DNA from: Trueperaceae bacterium
Lineage (GTDB): Bacteria > Deinococcota > Deinococci > Deinococcales > Trueperaceae
Assembly (NCBI GenBank): GCA_011389865.1
Contig: JAABTL010000006.1
Span: 1 to 64,000, forward strand
Reading direction: 5' to 3'
DNA: 64,000 bases
The position numbers and the translations under genes are program-made. The notes below the pieces were generated by a model that was not told the origin of the DNA, did no database searches, and worked only from the letters and a program-made list of their open reading frames with translations. The first letter of the stretch is position 1. Every line of letters begins with the position of its first letter. This document shows, one piece after another, positions 35,882-44,924 of this stretch.

Positions 35882-35911
35882 GCTCCCAATCGAACCGGTT
35901 CGATTGGGAGC
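35882..35911. promoter_or_regulatory. 30-bp perfect palindrome, LacI operator candidate
   Basis: Two 15-base arms with no spacer, centre GAACCGGTTC, each half ending in CGATTGGGAGC. It lies 14 bases upstream of the LacI start. A weaker CGAACCGGCTC occurs at 32054-32064 before the binding-protein gene. Confidence 0.7.
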
Positions 35912-36095
35912 CATGCCAACATCGGTCGGGACGCATACGACCTCGTTTCCTTCTTGACGCCAAGGTAGGCGGTCGAGCAGGGCGCCGTCAACCCCCGCGG
36001 ATGGCCCGCCAATCTGGCACCTTCGGCGTCCACCTTTGGGTGCGACCCGAGTACCCGCGTTAACCTCGTCTCACCCCAGCGCGAGGAGGCACCGG

Positions 36096-36500
36096 GTGGG
36101 CCCCGTCTTCGAGAAACTCAACCTCAAGGACCAGGCCGAGGTCGTCGTCCTGCACGCGCCGCTGTCGTTCGAGCCGGAGTTGGCGTGGCTGGCCGACCGG
36201 CGCGTCGTGCGCGACGTGAGCGAGGTCGAGACGGTGCGCTTCGCGCTGGCGTTCGCCTACATGAAGTCCGAGCTCGACGCCCTATCGGCCGCGCTGGCCA
36301 GCAAGGCCGAGGGCGACGCGGTCCTGTGGTTCGCCTACCCCAAGCGAACGTCGAAGCGCTACAAGGCCGACTTCGACCGCGACCACGGCTGGGAGGTGCT
36401 GCGGGTCGCGGGCTTCGAGCCCGTGCGCCAGGTGGCGATCGACGCCGACTGGTCGGCGCTGCGCTTCCGCCGGGCCGAGTTCGTCGGGGGTGCGCGCTAG
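36096..36500 (+). CDS. Small DUF3052-like protein
   Basis: 134 residues. FEKLNLKDQAEVVVLHAPLSFEPELAWL...VLWFAYPKRTSKRYKADFDRDHGWEVLRVAGFEPVRQVAIDADWSALRFRR follows the DUF3052-type layout (a Rossmann-like half resembling a degenerate methyltransferase, ending DxxWSaLrFr). Function is unknown. GTG at 36096 has GAGGAGG six bases upstream. It is followed directly by a GNAT gene that overlaps its end. Confidence 0.6.
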   Translation: MGPVFEKLNLKDQAEVVVLHAPLSFEPELAWLADRRVVRDVSEVETVRFALAFAYMKSELDALSAALASKAEGDAVLWFAYPKRTSKRYKADFDRDHGWEVLRVAGFEPVRQVAIDADWSALRFRRAEFVGGAR

Positions 36501-37293
36501 CGTGACGCGGCCGGAGCCCGCCGCGAACACCGGAGAACTCCGCCACCTCGCCGATAGCCTGCGCAGGGCGTCCGCGGCGACCCGCGACACGGTCGTCGTC
36601 GACGGCTTCGCGCTCTACCTGTCGCCCGATGGCGCCCACCCGTTCATGAGCCTCGCCATTCCGGAGGACGCCGAGCGCGGCGACTGGCGGTCGGCGCTCG
36701 CGGCGCTGCCTGCGGCCTTCGCCGCGCGGGGTCGCAGCCCGCGCATCGAGGTCTTCGCCGAGCTGCACCCGGCGCTGCTGCGGGCGGCCGACGCCGCCGG
36801 ATGGCGACGCGCGATGACGGCGCCGGTCCTGACGCTGGCGCGTGAGGCCCTGGCGCCGGTGCCGCCGGCCGTCGGCGAGTTCCGCTGGCTCGCGCCCGAC
36901 GAGAGCGGGCGGCTCGAGACGGTGCTGCGGGGCGCGCACGTCGCCTACGGGGGCGACGACGCCGACCCCGACGCGCTCGATTGGGGGCCTCAGCTCGTGC
37001 GCGGCCTGCGCCAGGGCACGCTGCTCGCGGGCGCCGTCGATGTCGACGGCGTGGCGCGGGCCGGAGCGGTCGTGCAGCTCGGCGGCGGCACCGGCGAGCT
37101 GGCAGGGGTGTGGACCCACCCGGCGTTCCGCCGCCGTGGCCTGGCGCGGCAGGCGTGTCACGCGCTGCTCGCGGGCGCCTTCGCCCGCGAAGTGGCGTCG
37201 GCATGGCTGTCGGCGGCCGAGGGGGCGCTCGGGCTCTACGAGGGTCTCGGCTTCGTGCGCGTCGGGACTCAGGTCAATCTCGAGCCGCCGTGA
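36490..37293 (+). CDS. GNAT-family N-acetyltransferase
   Basis: About 267 residues. The C-terminal part carries the acetyl-CoA loop ELAGVWTHPAFRRRGLARQACHALL (RRRGLA) and ends SAAEGALGLYEGLGFVRVGTQ. The N-terminal half is a degenerate GNAT-like domain as in two-domain members. Acceptor unknown. The start is uncertain: GTG 36490 overlaps the preceding gene by 11 bases, GTG 36502 does not; neither has a clear ribosome-binding site. Confidence 0.75.
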   Translation: MRASVTRPEPAANTGELRHLADSLRRASAATRDTVVVDGFALYLSPDGAHPFMSLAIPEDAERGDWRSALAALPAAFAARGRSPRIEVFAELHPALLRAADAAGWRRAMTAPVLTLAREALAPVPPAVGEFRWLAPDESGRLETVLRGAHVAYGGDDADPDALDWGPQLVRGLRQGTLLAGAVDVDGVARAGAVVQLGGGTGELAGVWTHPAFRRRGLARQACHALLAGAFAREVASAWLSAAEGALGLYEGLGFVRVGTQVNLEPP

Positions 37294-37370
37294 CCCCATG
37301 GGTGCGCGTGGCGGAATGAGGTGCCGCTGCCACCGACGTGAGATCACCTTCGTAACGAACGGTGGAGCCG

Positions 37371-37376
37371 TACACT
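37371..37376 (+). promoter_or_regulatory. -10 element of the second response regulator gene
   Basis: TACACT six bases before the ATG at 37383. GGAG happens to lie in the six bases between, too close to act as a normal ribosome-binding site. Confidence 0.5.
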
Positions 37377-37382
37377 GGAGTC

Positions 37383-38069
37383 ATGACCGGCCACGTGGCG
37401 GTGGATCGGGACCGGATCCTGATCGTCGAGGACGACGAGGGCCTGGCGTCTGCGCTGGACGCGGAGTTGCGGCGCGCCTACGAGACCGAGGTCGCCCACA
37501 CGGGGCGCGACGCCCTGGTTGCCTTCTCCGAGCGGCCGTTCGACCTGGTGGTGCTCGACCTGAACCTGCCCGACATGGACGGCATCGAGGTGGCGGAGCA
37601 GCTGCGCGAACACGACACGACGATCCTCATGTTGACCGCCCGTGCCGACGTCCACAGCCGCGTCGTCGGCCTCTACGCCGGCGCGAGCGACTACATGGCC
37701 AAGCCCTTCGACATGCAGGAGCTGCTGGCGCGCGTCTACGCCCAACTGCGGCGCCGGGGCCGGGAGCGGGTCGTCACACTGGGACCGCTCGCCCTGTCCC
37801 TGGTCGATCAGGTCTGCGCGGTGAACGGTGAGGAGTTGCCGCTGACGGCCCTCGAGTTCCGCCTCCTGGCGATCCTGATGGGCCACCCCGGTCGTGTCTT
37901 CCCCAAGGCGACGATCGAGGAACGCCTGTACGAGGACCGGGTGCCAAGCTCGAACGCCGTCGAGGTGCTGGTGTCGCGCGTCCGCGCGAAGCTCGACGCC
38001 ACCGGCGTAGCTGGCGTCATCGTCAACGTGCGCGGACTGGGGTACGTGATTCGGGACCCCACCCGGTGA
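37383..38069 (+). CDS. OmpR-family response regulator
   Basis: 228 residues. Receiver with VEDDE pocket, phosphoacceptor D59 (LVVLDLNLPDMDG), LTAR and MAKPFDM; winged helix with LTALEFRLLAILMGHPGRVFPKATIEERLY...VEVLVSRVRAKL. Start fixed by TACACT six bases upstream. Overlaps the kinase gene start (GTGA). No transporter or enzyme is adjacent to suggest the regulated process. Confidence 0.9.
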   Translation: MTGHVAVDRDRILIVEDDEGLASALDAELRRAYETEVAHTGRDALVAFSERPFDLVVLDLNLPDMDGIEVAEQLREHDTTILMLTARADVHSRVVGLYAGASDYMAKPFDMQELLARVYAQLRRRGRERVVTLGPLALSLVDQVCAVNGEELPLTALEFRLLAILMGHPGRVFPKATIEERLYEDRVPSSNAVEVLVSRVRAKLDATGVAGVIVNVRGLGYVIRDPTR

Positions 38070-39379
38070 CGCTACGCGTGCGGTTCGGGCTGTGGGCCGC
38101 GGTGTTCACGGCCGCGGTCGTCCTCGCGTTCGGCGTCGCGGTCGACGTCGGGTACCGCAGGCAGCTCTTCGCCCAGCTGGACGGGCTGTTGCTCGAGGAC
38201 CTCGCACGGGTGGCGGTGCTCCTCGAGGAGCCGATGCTGGGGGCCTCGTTCACGGGCGCGACCGAGGTGGGCGTGACGCTGCAGTTCGTCGATGCGCAGG
38301 GGCGTGTCGCGCTCGCCTGGGGTGACGACGAACCGCTTCCGGCGGCCGCCGAGCCGACGCGCCTCGATGCCGGCGGGCGGCACCTGCTCGTGGCGCAGGT
38401 GCCGTGGCCCTCCGTCGGCGGCACGATCCGCATGGCGCACGACGTGACGGCGGCGGTGCGCTCGGCGCACGACCTCGGCCGCCTGCTGCGCGTGGCCGGC
38501 GGCGGCGTCATCGTCGTCGCGGCGCTGTCGGCGTGGGCGCTGGCCCGCCGTGCCCTGCGCCCACTGGCCGAGCTGGCCGAGCAGACGCGTCGCCTCGACG
38601 CCGGGAAGCCGGGACGCGTGGACTACCGGGGCCCGCGGGACGAGGTCCATGACCTCGCCGACGGCCTCAACCAGACGCTCGCTGCGATCCGACGGCGCCA
38701 GGAGGACGAGCGCGCGTTCCTGCTCGAGGTCGCGCACGAGCTCGCCGCCCCGCTGACGCTGGTGCACTACCACCTCGACGGTCTGCGGCGCCGCGATCCG
38801 GCGGACGCGCGCCTGCGGGCGGCGTCCGACGGCGCGCGCGAGCTGTTGCGCACGTCGCAGGACCTGCTGGTGGTGGCGCGCGGCGACCTGTCCCGCAGCC
38901 TGGAGCCCTCGCTGGTCGACCTGCGCGAGACCGTGCGGCGGATCGCCGACGAGTACCCCGGGCTGCGGGTGACGCTCGGCGATGAGGCCCAGGTCGTCGG
39001 CGACCCGGAACGGCTGATGCAGGTGGTACGCAACCTGGTCCGCAACGCGGTGCAGGCGGGTGGAGGCGTGGACGGGGTCGAGGTCGCGCTCGCACGCGAC
39101 GGCGACGACCACGTCCTGCGTGTCCGCGACGGGGGGCCGGGGATGTCGACGGAGGCCGCCGAGCGCGCGTTCGAGCGTGGCTACAGCGGCGGTCGCGGCG
39201 CGGGCGTGGGGCTGGCGGTCGCTCGCAGCCTGACCGAGTTGCACGGGGGTAGCGTGCGCGTGGCGGAGACGTCGCCCGCCGGTACGGTCATGGAGGTCCG
39301 CCTGCCGGACGTGGCCGAGCGCATGGATGTGGATTACGTCACAGGCGCGGCGGCGTCATGTTCCCGTAAGTCGGGATGA
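38066..39379 (+). CDS. Sensor histidine kinase with altered H box
   Basis: 437 residues: membrane helix 8-28, an extracytoplasmic domain of about 110 residues, second helix about 143-160, HAMP, HisKA and HATPase (N box VRNLVRNAVQAG, G1 VRDGGPGMS, G2 GRGAGVGLAV). The H box is EVAHELAAPLTL: H224 and E225 are present, but the position H+4 is Ala where Thr or Asn supports phosphatase activity. It may therefore be kinase-biased. GTG at 38066 overlaps the regulator stop. Confidence 0.88.
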   Translation: MTLRVRFGLWAAVFTAAVVLAFGVAVDVGYRRQLFAQLDGLLLEDLARVAVLLEEPMLGASFTGATEVGVTLQFVDAQGRVALAWGDDEPLPAAAEPTRLDAGGRHLLVAQVPWPSVGGTIRMAHDVTAAVRSAHDLGRLLRVAGGGVIVVAALSAWALARRALRPLAELAEQTRRLDAGKPGRVDYRGPRDEVHDLADGLNQTLAAIRRRQEDERAFLLEVAHELAAPLTLVHYHLDGLRRRDPADARLRAASDGARELLRTSQDLLVVARGDLSRSLEPSLVDLRETVRRIADEYPGLRVTLGDEAQVVGDPERLMQVVRNLVRNAVQAGGGVDGVEVALARDGDDHVLRVRDGGPGMSTEAAERAFERGYSGGRGAGVGLAVARSLTELHGGSVRVAETSPAGTVMEVRLPDVAERMDVDYVTGAAASCSRKSG

Positions 39380-39437
39380 CTAACCTGGATACGCACCCGG
39401 GACTCGAGGGTCGTGGGATCGCGGAGGGGAGGGCCGG

Positions 39438-39986
39438 ATGCGCACCTGGATCGTGTGGCTCATCGCGCTGACGTGGTCGGCGGCCGTCGCCTCGTCGTCG
39501 CTCTTCCCGCCAGACGCCGAGGTCTTCCTGACCGTCGAGCGCGGCACCATCGTCGGGGTGGGCAAGATCACCGGCGGCAGCGTCTTCGAGATCCAGATCC
39601 TGCAGGGGTTCAGTGGACCCGCCCGCCTCACGCTGGTTGCGCCAGGCGAGGTTTCGGTGTTCGACGTGGTGGTTCGCGGGCGCGACCCCCAGGCGCCGGA
39701 CGGCGACCCCCAGCTGCCGGACGGCGACCGCCAGCTGCCGAGTGGCGACCTCTTGCTGCCCGACGGCACGTCCGTGTTCGCATCGTTGCGATCCGGCGGC
39801 GTTGCGGTCGCGGTCGTGTGGTCCGAGGCAGCGGTCGCCGACGATCGACCGCCTGGCACCGACGGCCGTTCGTCGGGCATCGACCAGTCGAACGCCAGCG
39901 AGACGGGCCGCGACAACGCCAATCCACGCGCGTCCGAGGGGGGCAACCCACGCTCCGGCGAGGAGAACCCCGGCCGCAGGCCCTGA
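39438..39986 (+). CDS. Exported protein with DPQLPDG repeats
   Basis: 182 residues. An N-terminal signal peptide (MRTWIVWLIALTWSAAVASS) leads to a region of about 60 residues rich in beta-strand-forming residues (VFLTVERGTIVGVGKITGGSVFEIQILQGFSGPARLTLVAPGEVSVFDVVVRG). Four seven-residue units (DPQAPDG, DPQLPDG, DRQLPSG, DLLLPDG) follow, then a disordered polar tail rich in D, G, S and N. I recognise no family. A GGAGGGGAGG stretch precedes the ATG, and TAACCT at 39378-39383 may be its -10. It could be a cell-envelope protein; the preceding two-component system might control it. Confidence 0.6.
   Translation: MRTWIVWLIALTWSAAVASSSLFPPDAEVFLTVERGTIVGVGKITGGSVFEIQILQGFSGPARLTLVAPGEVSVFDVVVRGRDPQAPDGDPQLPDGDRQLPSGDLLLPDGTSVFASLRSGGVAVAVVWSEAAVADDRPPGTDGRSSGIDQSNASETGRDNANPRASEGGNPRSGEENPGRRP
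39684..39767 (+). repeat. Four 21-bp tandem repeats in a coding region
   Basis: Units start at 39684, 39705, 39726 and 39747, each encoding seven residues of the type D-x-x-x-P-D/S-G. Units one and two are nearly identical at DNA level; four is the most divergent. Confidence 0.85.
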
Positions 39987-40008
39987 GCGCGCCCCGATCG
40001 CTCGCCAC

Positions 40009-43000
40009 TCAGCCCCGACGGACTTCGACCCGACTCCCCAAGGCGTCCCGCGTCACCAGCAGCTGCGCCTCGATGCGCCGCTTGAGCTCGTCGACGTGGG
40101 TGATCACGCCCACCATGCGCCGCTGGGTGAGGGGCAGGTCACGTAGGATCCGCACCACGCCGTCCAGCGCGTGCGCGTCGAGGCTGCCGAAGCCCTCGTC
40201 GATGAAGAGCGCGCCGAGCTCCACCGCACCGCTCGTGCGTTCCGCCGCCTCGGACAGGCCGAGCGCCAGCGCCAAGCTCGCCTGGAAGCTCTCGCCGCCC
40301 GACAACGTCGCGACGCGCCGCCGCGCGCCGCCGGCGTGCCGGTCCTCGACGTCGAGCTCGAGGCCACGCGCGCGCAACTCGTCGCTGCGGTCGCGCAGGC
40401 GCAGCTGGTAGCGGCCGCCCGTCATGCGCGCCAGGTGGGCATTGGCATGGCCCAGGACGCCGACGAAGATCCGGCGCAGCACGTAGGTCTCCAGGTCGAG
40501 GCGGGTCTGACCCTTGGCGTTGCCGTTCGCGAGGTCGGCGAGGTGCTGGGCCGCGCGTTGGCGCCCTTCGCGGGCGCCGAGCTCGACCTCGAGCTGCCGC
40601 CACCGCGCCAGGTCGCGGGCGAGCGCCGCATGGGCGTCGCGCGCGCCGTCGCGCGCCGTGGCGGCCGTGTCGCGGGCCACCTGGGTCTCGGCGACGGCGC
40701 GGTCCAGGGCCTCGACGTCCGGCGGCGTCCGCCCGGCGGTGGCGGCGCTCAGCGCCTCTCGCTGGGCAGCCTGAACGGAGACGGCGTCGTCGTGATGGCG
40801 GACCCGCTTCTCCAGGGCCCCGCGCAGCGCGGGGTCGAGCATGACCGCGGCCTGCGCCTCGGCGGCGGCCGCGACGTCCGCGTCGGCTGCCTCGCCAGCG
40901 GCGCGAAGGAAGCCCGCCTCGCGCAGGGCCGCCGCGGCCTCGCCCCGCCTGGCGGTCGCGCGCTCCTGCGCCGTCTTGGCCTCGGTCTCGGCCGTCGCAC
41001 GCCGTTCGGCCGCCAGCGCCGCGTCCTGAGCGGCCTTCGCGACCGCCGCGGCCCATGCCTCCGCCGCTCGATCGAACGATGCCACCGCGTCGCGCGCGCC
41101 CGCGAGCGCCGCCGCGAACGCCTCCGGGTCGTGGTGCTCGGCGTCGAGGCGAGCGAGCAGCGCCTCGAGGTCGGCGCTCGCGCGGGTCGCGGCCTCGCGC
41201 CGGCCGTCCAGCTCCTGGCGCGCCGACGCGACCGCCGGCAGCAGCTCGGCGAGAAGCTGGCGCGCGCCGGCGCGCGCGCTGCGCCGATGCTCGAGGTCCA
41301 TGGCGGCGCGCTCGGCTTCGGCGTGGCGTGCGCGGCGCTCCTCCAGCGCCGCCTCGAGGTCCGCGCGCGCGGGGACCGCGCCGGCGGTCCAGCCCGCGGA
41401 CCGTAGTTCGGCGGCGACCCGCTCCGTGGCGCGGGCGCGCGCCTTGGCCCGCTGCAGACCCTCGGCCTGGGTCGCCTGCAGCGCCCGGTGCGCCTCGGCG
41501 CGGGCGGCGGCGTCGTCGCCGCCGTGGGCCGGCGCGGGGTGGTCGGTGGCCCCGCACACGGGGCACGGCGCGCCGGCCTCGAGGCGGGTGCTCAGCGCGC
41601 GCGCGAGTGGTCGCCAGAGCGCCTCGAGGTCGACGGCCGCGGCGGGGTCTTCGGTGGCACTCAGGGCCCGTTCGGCCTCCCGCAGGCGCTCGTGGGCCGC
41701 GAGGGCAGCCTTGGCCTGAGCCGCCTCGGCCCTCGTCTCGCCCAAGCGGGCCGCCAGTGGCTCCAGGTGCTCGATCTCGCTCTCGGCCGTGGCCGACGCG
41801 ACCTCGGTCTCCCGCTGCCGACGCTCGAGGTCGTCGAGCAGGGTCTTCGCTTGGGCGGCCGCTTCGTTCGCCTGCGTCGCCGCGGACCTGACGGCCGCGA
41901 GGCGGGCGACGTCCGGCGCGAGCGGCGCGAGCCGCTCCACCTGCGCCTGCGCCGCTTCACGGGTCGCCCGGCCGGCCTCGTGGGCGGTCCGTTGCGCCTC
42001 GGCGGCGGCGGCGGATGCCGTCGCCTCCGCGTCCGCCGCCGAGGCCTCGGTCGCCTGCGCTCGGCGGCTGGCGGCCTCGCCCTGGGCGTCGCGCCAGGCC
42101 CGCACGGCCGGTTCGGCGTCACGGGCGGCGCGGTCGGTCTGCAGCCGTCGCCGATCGGCTTCGATGGCACCGGCCTCGGCGGCGAGCCGCTCGAGCTCGG
42201 CGACGGCCGCCGCCAGCGCCGCGAAGCGCTCGGCCCAGGCGTGACCGTCGCTGCGCGCCGCGATCGACGCGTGGAGCCGGCCGTCGGCCTCGGCCACCGC
42301 CTTCTCGGCGGCGTCTAGGCGCTCCCCGGCGGCGGTGACCAGCTCCGCGAGGGCGGCGGCGTCCGGCGCCTCGTGGGCCGTTCGGAGCTCTGCCAGCTCG
42401 TCGAGCGCCGCCTGCACCGCCTGCCGTAGGTGGGCGGCGTAGAGCTTGAGCCTGCGCTGCACGTCGGCGAAGCGCTGGGTGGCGAACAGGTCGGCCAGGG
42501 TCCGGGCGCGGGTGTCGTCGTCCTCGATGACCCGCCGGAACTGGCCCTGCGGCAGGACCACCGTCTGGCGGAACTGACCCGCGTCGCACCTGAGGAGCTC
42601 GACGACGGCCTGCGTCACCTGGGAGGCGCCGTCCACCAAGAGCGCCGGGCCGCCCTCGCCCAGGCGGTGTAGCGCTGCGGTCGGGTTGACCTCCGTGAAG
42701 CCTTCGCCCCGGCGCTTGCGCCGCCGCTGCCGCGGCGTTCGCTCGACGCGGTAGCGCGCGCCGGCGTGGGTGAACTCGAGCGCCACGCGCGCCTCGGCGC
42801 CGTCGGCCATGCTCGCGACGAGGTCGGTCGCGTTGCGCTCGCTGCCGCTGGTCTCGCCGAAGAGGGCGAAGGTGAGCGCGTCGAGCAGGGTGCTCTTGCC
42901 CGAGCCCGTCGGCCCGTGGATGAGGAACAGGCCGTGCGCGGCGACCGTGGCGAGGTCGACCACCTGCGGCTCGACGAACGGCCCGAAGGCCACCAGCTCC

Positions 43001-43017
43001 AGCCGCTCCGGGATCAT
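40009..43017 (-). CDS. sbcC: Exonuclease SbcC (Rad50-like ATPase)
   Basis: 1002 residues. Walker A HGPTGSGKST (34-43), a long coiled coil rich in Ala, Glu and Arg, a zinc hook CPVCGATDHPAP near residue 482, then the signature ATLSGGESFQASLALALGLSE and Walker B ALFIDEGFGSLDAHALD. SbcCD processes hairpins and DNA double-strand ends and is important for radiation tolerance in Deinococcus-type bacteria. ATG overlaps the sbcD stop (ATGA). The coiled coil is unusually Ala-rich, as expected from the base composition. Confidence 0.95.
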   Translation of the reverse strand: MIPERLELVAFGPFVEPQVVDLATVAAHGLFLIHGPTGSGKSTLLDALTFALFGETSGSERNATDLVASMADGAEARVALEFTHAGARYRVERTPRQRRRKRRGEGFTEVNPTAALHRLGEGGPALLVDGASQVTQAVVELLRCDAGQFRQTVVLPQGQFRRVIEDDDTRARTLADLFATQRFADVQRRLKLYAAHLRQAVQAALDELAELRTAHEAPDAAALAELVTAAGERLDAAEKAVAEADGRLHASIAARSDGHAWAERFAALAAAVAELERLAAEAGAIEADRRRLQTDRAARDAEPAVRAWRDAQGEAASRRAQATEASAADAEATASAAAAEAQRTAHEAGRATREAAQAQVERLAPLAPDVARLAAVRSAATQANEAAAQAKTLLDDLERRQRETEVASATAESEIEHLEPLAARLGETRAEAAQAKAALAAHERLREAERALSATEDPAAAVDLEALWRPLARALSTRLEAGAPCPVCGATDHPAPAHGGDDAAARAEAHRALQATQAEGLQRAKARARATERVAAELRSAGWTAGAVPARADLEAALEERRARHAEAERAAMDLEHRRSARAGARQLLAELLPAVASARQELDGRREAATRASADLEALLARLDAEHHDPEAFAAALAGARDAVASFDRAAEAWAAAVAKAAQDAALAAERRATAETEAKTAQERATARRGEAAAALREAGFLRAAGEAADADVAAAAEAQAAVMLDPALRGALEKRVRHHDDAVSVQAAQREALSAATAGRTPPDVEALDRAVAETQVARDTAATARDGARDAHAALARDLARWRQLEVELGAREGRQRAAQHLADLANGNAKGQTRLDLETYVLRRIFVGVLGHANAHLARMTGGRYQLRLRDRSDELRARGLELDVEDRHAGGARRRVATLSGGESFQASLALALGLSEAAERTSGAVELGALFIDEGFGSLDAHALDGVVRILRDLPLTQRRMVGVITHVDELKRRIEAQLLVTRDALGSRVEVRRG

Positions 43018-44180
43018 GCGCCGTCCTCCGGCTCGAAGGCCAGCGCGGCATCGAGGACCTCCAGCTGCAGGTCGCTCGCGTCCTGCCCGGTGCGTTCGCG
43101 CAGGAAGGCGAGCGTGACCTCGCGCGGATCGAGCGCGTGCAGCTCGTCCTCCGCCCCCGGCGCCGCGACGTCGGCCTCCGGTGGTGCCTGCTCGAGCAGC
43201 GAGCGCGGGTACGCGTCGCGCAGCCGCGGCAGCGCCGAGGCGATCGGCTCGCTGTCGGTGACGCGCACGAGCACGTAGCCCTCCCGCTCTTCCGGCGACT
43301 CCGTCGCGGCGGCCGCGATCACCTCGTCGAAGCTGTGACCCGTCAAGACCCGGACGGGTCGGGGTGGCTGCAGCGGGTGCTCCTCGACGCGCACCGCGTC
43401 GCCGTCGAGCGTGACGAGCGACGCGCTCTTGGCGTGCCCCGCCTCGGCGAACGAGGTGGGGTAGAGGCTGCCGGCGTAGCGAACGCGGCCGCCCGCGAGG
43501 CTGCGACGGCCGTGGAGGTGCCCCAGCGCCACGTACGCGAAGCCGTCGAACACGTCGGCGGGCACGGCGCCCGTGCCACCGACGGCGATCGCGTCCTCGC
43601 CCTCGTCCTCGCGGCCCGCGCCTTCGACGAAGGCATGCGCCACCGCGACCGGCACCAGCTCCGGTCGCTCGGCGCGGTGGGCGGCCAGCACGTGGGCACC
43701 CAGGAAGCGCAGCGCCGCGGCGTCGTCGCCGTCAGGGACGGTCTCGGTGTCCAGCCCGAAGGCCGCGCGTACGCGCACGGGGCGGGTGAAGGGCAGGCCG
43801 TACACGGCGACGTGCCCGAAGATGACGGGCGTGGCGACCGCGCCGAGGTCGGTGCGCAGGTGCACGCCGGCGCGCGCCGCCAGGCCGTCGAGGTGGCCGA
43901 GTCGCTCCGCCTGGTCGTGGTTGCCGGAGATCGCCACCACCGGCACGCCGGCTTCGACCAGCGCCTCCAGCGCGTCCGACCACACCCGCAGCGCCTCGAC
44001 GCCGGGTACGGCCGTGTCGAAGACGTCGCCGGCGACGATCAGCGCGTCGGGTCGCAGCTCGCGCGCCAGGTCGACGACCTGAGCGACCACCGCCGCCTGT
44101 TCCTCCAGCAGCGGGAAGTCGCGCAGGCGCTTGCCGAGATGCCAGTCGGCGGTGTGGAGCAGGCGCACGGGGTGGGGCAT
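43014..44180 (-). CDS. sbcD: Exonuclease SbcD (Mre11-like nuclease)
   Basis: 388 residues. All phosphodiesterase motifs are present: LHTADWHLGKRL (D12, H14), IVAGDVFDT, AISGNHDQ, VAHAFVEG and YVALGHLHGR. The C-terminal capping region and a final helix-rich tail complete the protein. ATG at 44180 is chosen where homology begins; the AATGCT six bases before it is a weak -10 and there is no ribosome-binding site. It forms a two-gene operon with sbcC and is divergent from the ABC exporter. Confidence 0.95.
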   Translation of the reverse strand: MPHPVRLLHTADWHLGKRLRDFPLLEEQAAVVAQVVDLARELRPDALIVAGDVFDTAVPGVEALRVWSDALEALVEAGVPVVAISGNHDQAERLGHLDGLAARAGVHLRTDLGAVATPVIFGHVAVYGLPFTRPVRVRAAFGLDTETVPDGDDAAALRFLGAHVLAAHRAERPELVPVAVAHAFVEGAGREDEGEDAIAVGGTGAVPADVFDGFAYVALGHLHGRRSLAGGRVRYAGSLYPTSFAEAGHAKSASLVTLDGDAVRVEEHPLQPPRPVRVLTGHSFDEVIAAAATESPEEREGYVLVRVTDSEPIASALPRLRDAYPRSLLEQAPPEADVAAPGAEDELHALDPREVTLAFLRERTGQDASDLQLEVLDAALAFEPEDGA

Positions 44181-44236
44181 GGCTTCAGCATTGAACCACG
44201 CGTCGCGCCGTGGCCAGCGTCGGGCACGGCTGCCGG

Positions 44237-44242
44237 TACACT
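44237..44242 (+). promoter_or_regulatory. -10 element of the ABC exporter ATPase gene
   Basis: TACACT ten bases before the GTG at 44253; the predicted leader is only a few bases. Confidence 0.4.
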
Positions 44243-44252
44243 GCACGTTCAC

Positions 44253-44924
44253 GTGCCCCCCAGCGACCCGATCCCCACCGCCCCCGACGCGCCGCTTCCG
44301 CTCGTCGCCAGCGGCGTGCGGGTCCGCCTCGGGGGCGTCGCGATCGTCGATGAGGCCGCGCTCACGCTCGTGCCGGGCGACCTCGTGCTGCTGACCGGCC
44401 CCAACGGGGCCGGCAAGAGCACGCTGCTGCGGGCGCTGGTCGGCCTGCTGCCGGCGTCGGGCGAGGTGCAGGTCCTGGGCCACCCGCCGACGAGCCTGGC
44501 GGCGAAGCGCGCGTTCGCCTTCGCGCCCGACGAGCCCGCCCTCTACGAGGACCTCACCCTCGCGGAGCACGTGCGCTTCCAGGCGCTGCTGTACGGACGG
44601 CCGGAGGCGGAGGAGCGAACGCTCGCCGCGCTCGCCGCGTTTGACCTCACGCCCAAGCTGGGCGAGTTCCCAGGCACCCACTCACGCGGCATGCGCCAGA
44701 AGCTGTCGCTGGCCCTCACGCTCGGCCTCGCGCTGCCCATGACGTTGCTCGACGAGCCCTTCAACGGCCTCGACCTGGTGTCGCAGGAACGCTTGGCGGC
44801 GGCGCTGGCGGAGCGCACCCGGGAGGGCGGCGCGGTGTTGCTGACGGGGCATCAGCGCGAGCTCGGCGGCCTCCTCGGTGCGCGGGTCGTCGAACTGCAC
44901 GACGGACGCCTGCAGGACGCATGA
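44253..44924 (+). CDS. ABC-2-type exporter ATP-binding protein
   Basis: 223 residues. Walker A LTGPNGAGKST, signature HSRGMRQKLSLALTLGL (SRGMRQK, a common variant in ABC-2 exporters), Walker B MTLLDEPFNGLD. GTG at 44253 is the first start after TACACT. It overlaps the membrane protein gene that follows (ATGA). The pair resembles exporters of unknown cargo. Confidence 0.85.
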   Translation: MPPSDPIPTAPDAPLPLVASGVRVRLGGVAIVDEAALTLVPGDLVLLTGPNGAGKSTLLRALVGLLPASGEVQVLGHPPTSLAAKRAFAFAPDEPALYEDLTLAEHVRFQALLYGRPEAEERTLAALAAFDLTPKLGEFPGTHSRGMRQKLSLALTLGLALPMTLLDEPFNGLDLVSQERLAAALAERTREGGAVLLTGHQRELGGLLGARVVELHDGRLQDA

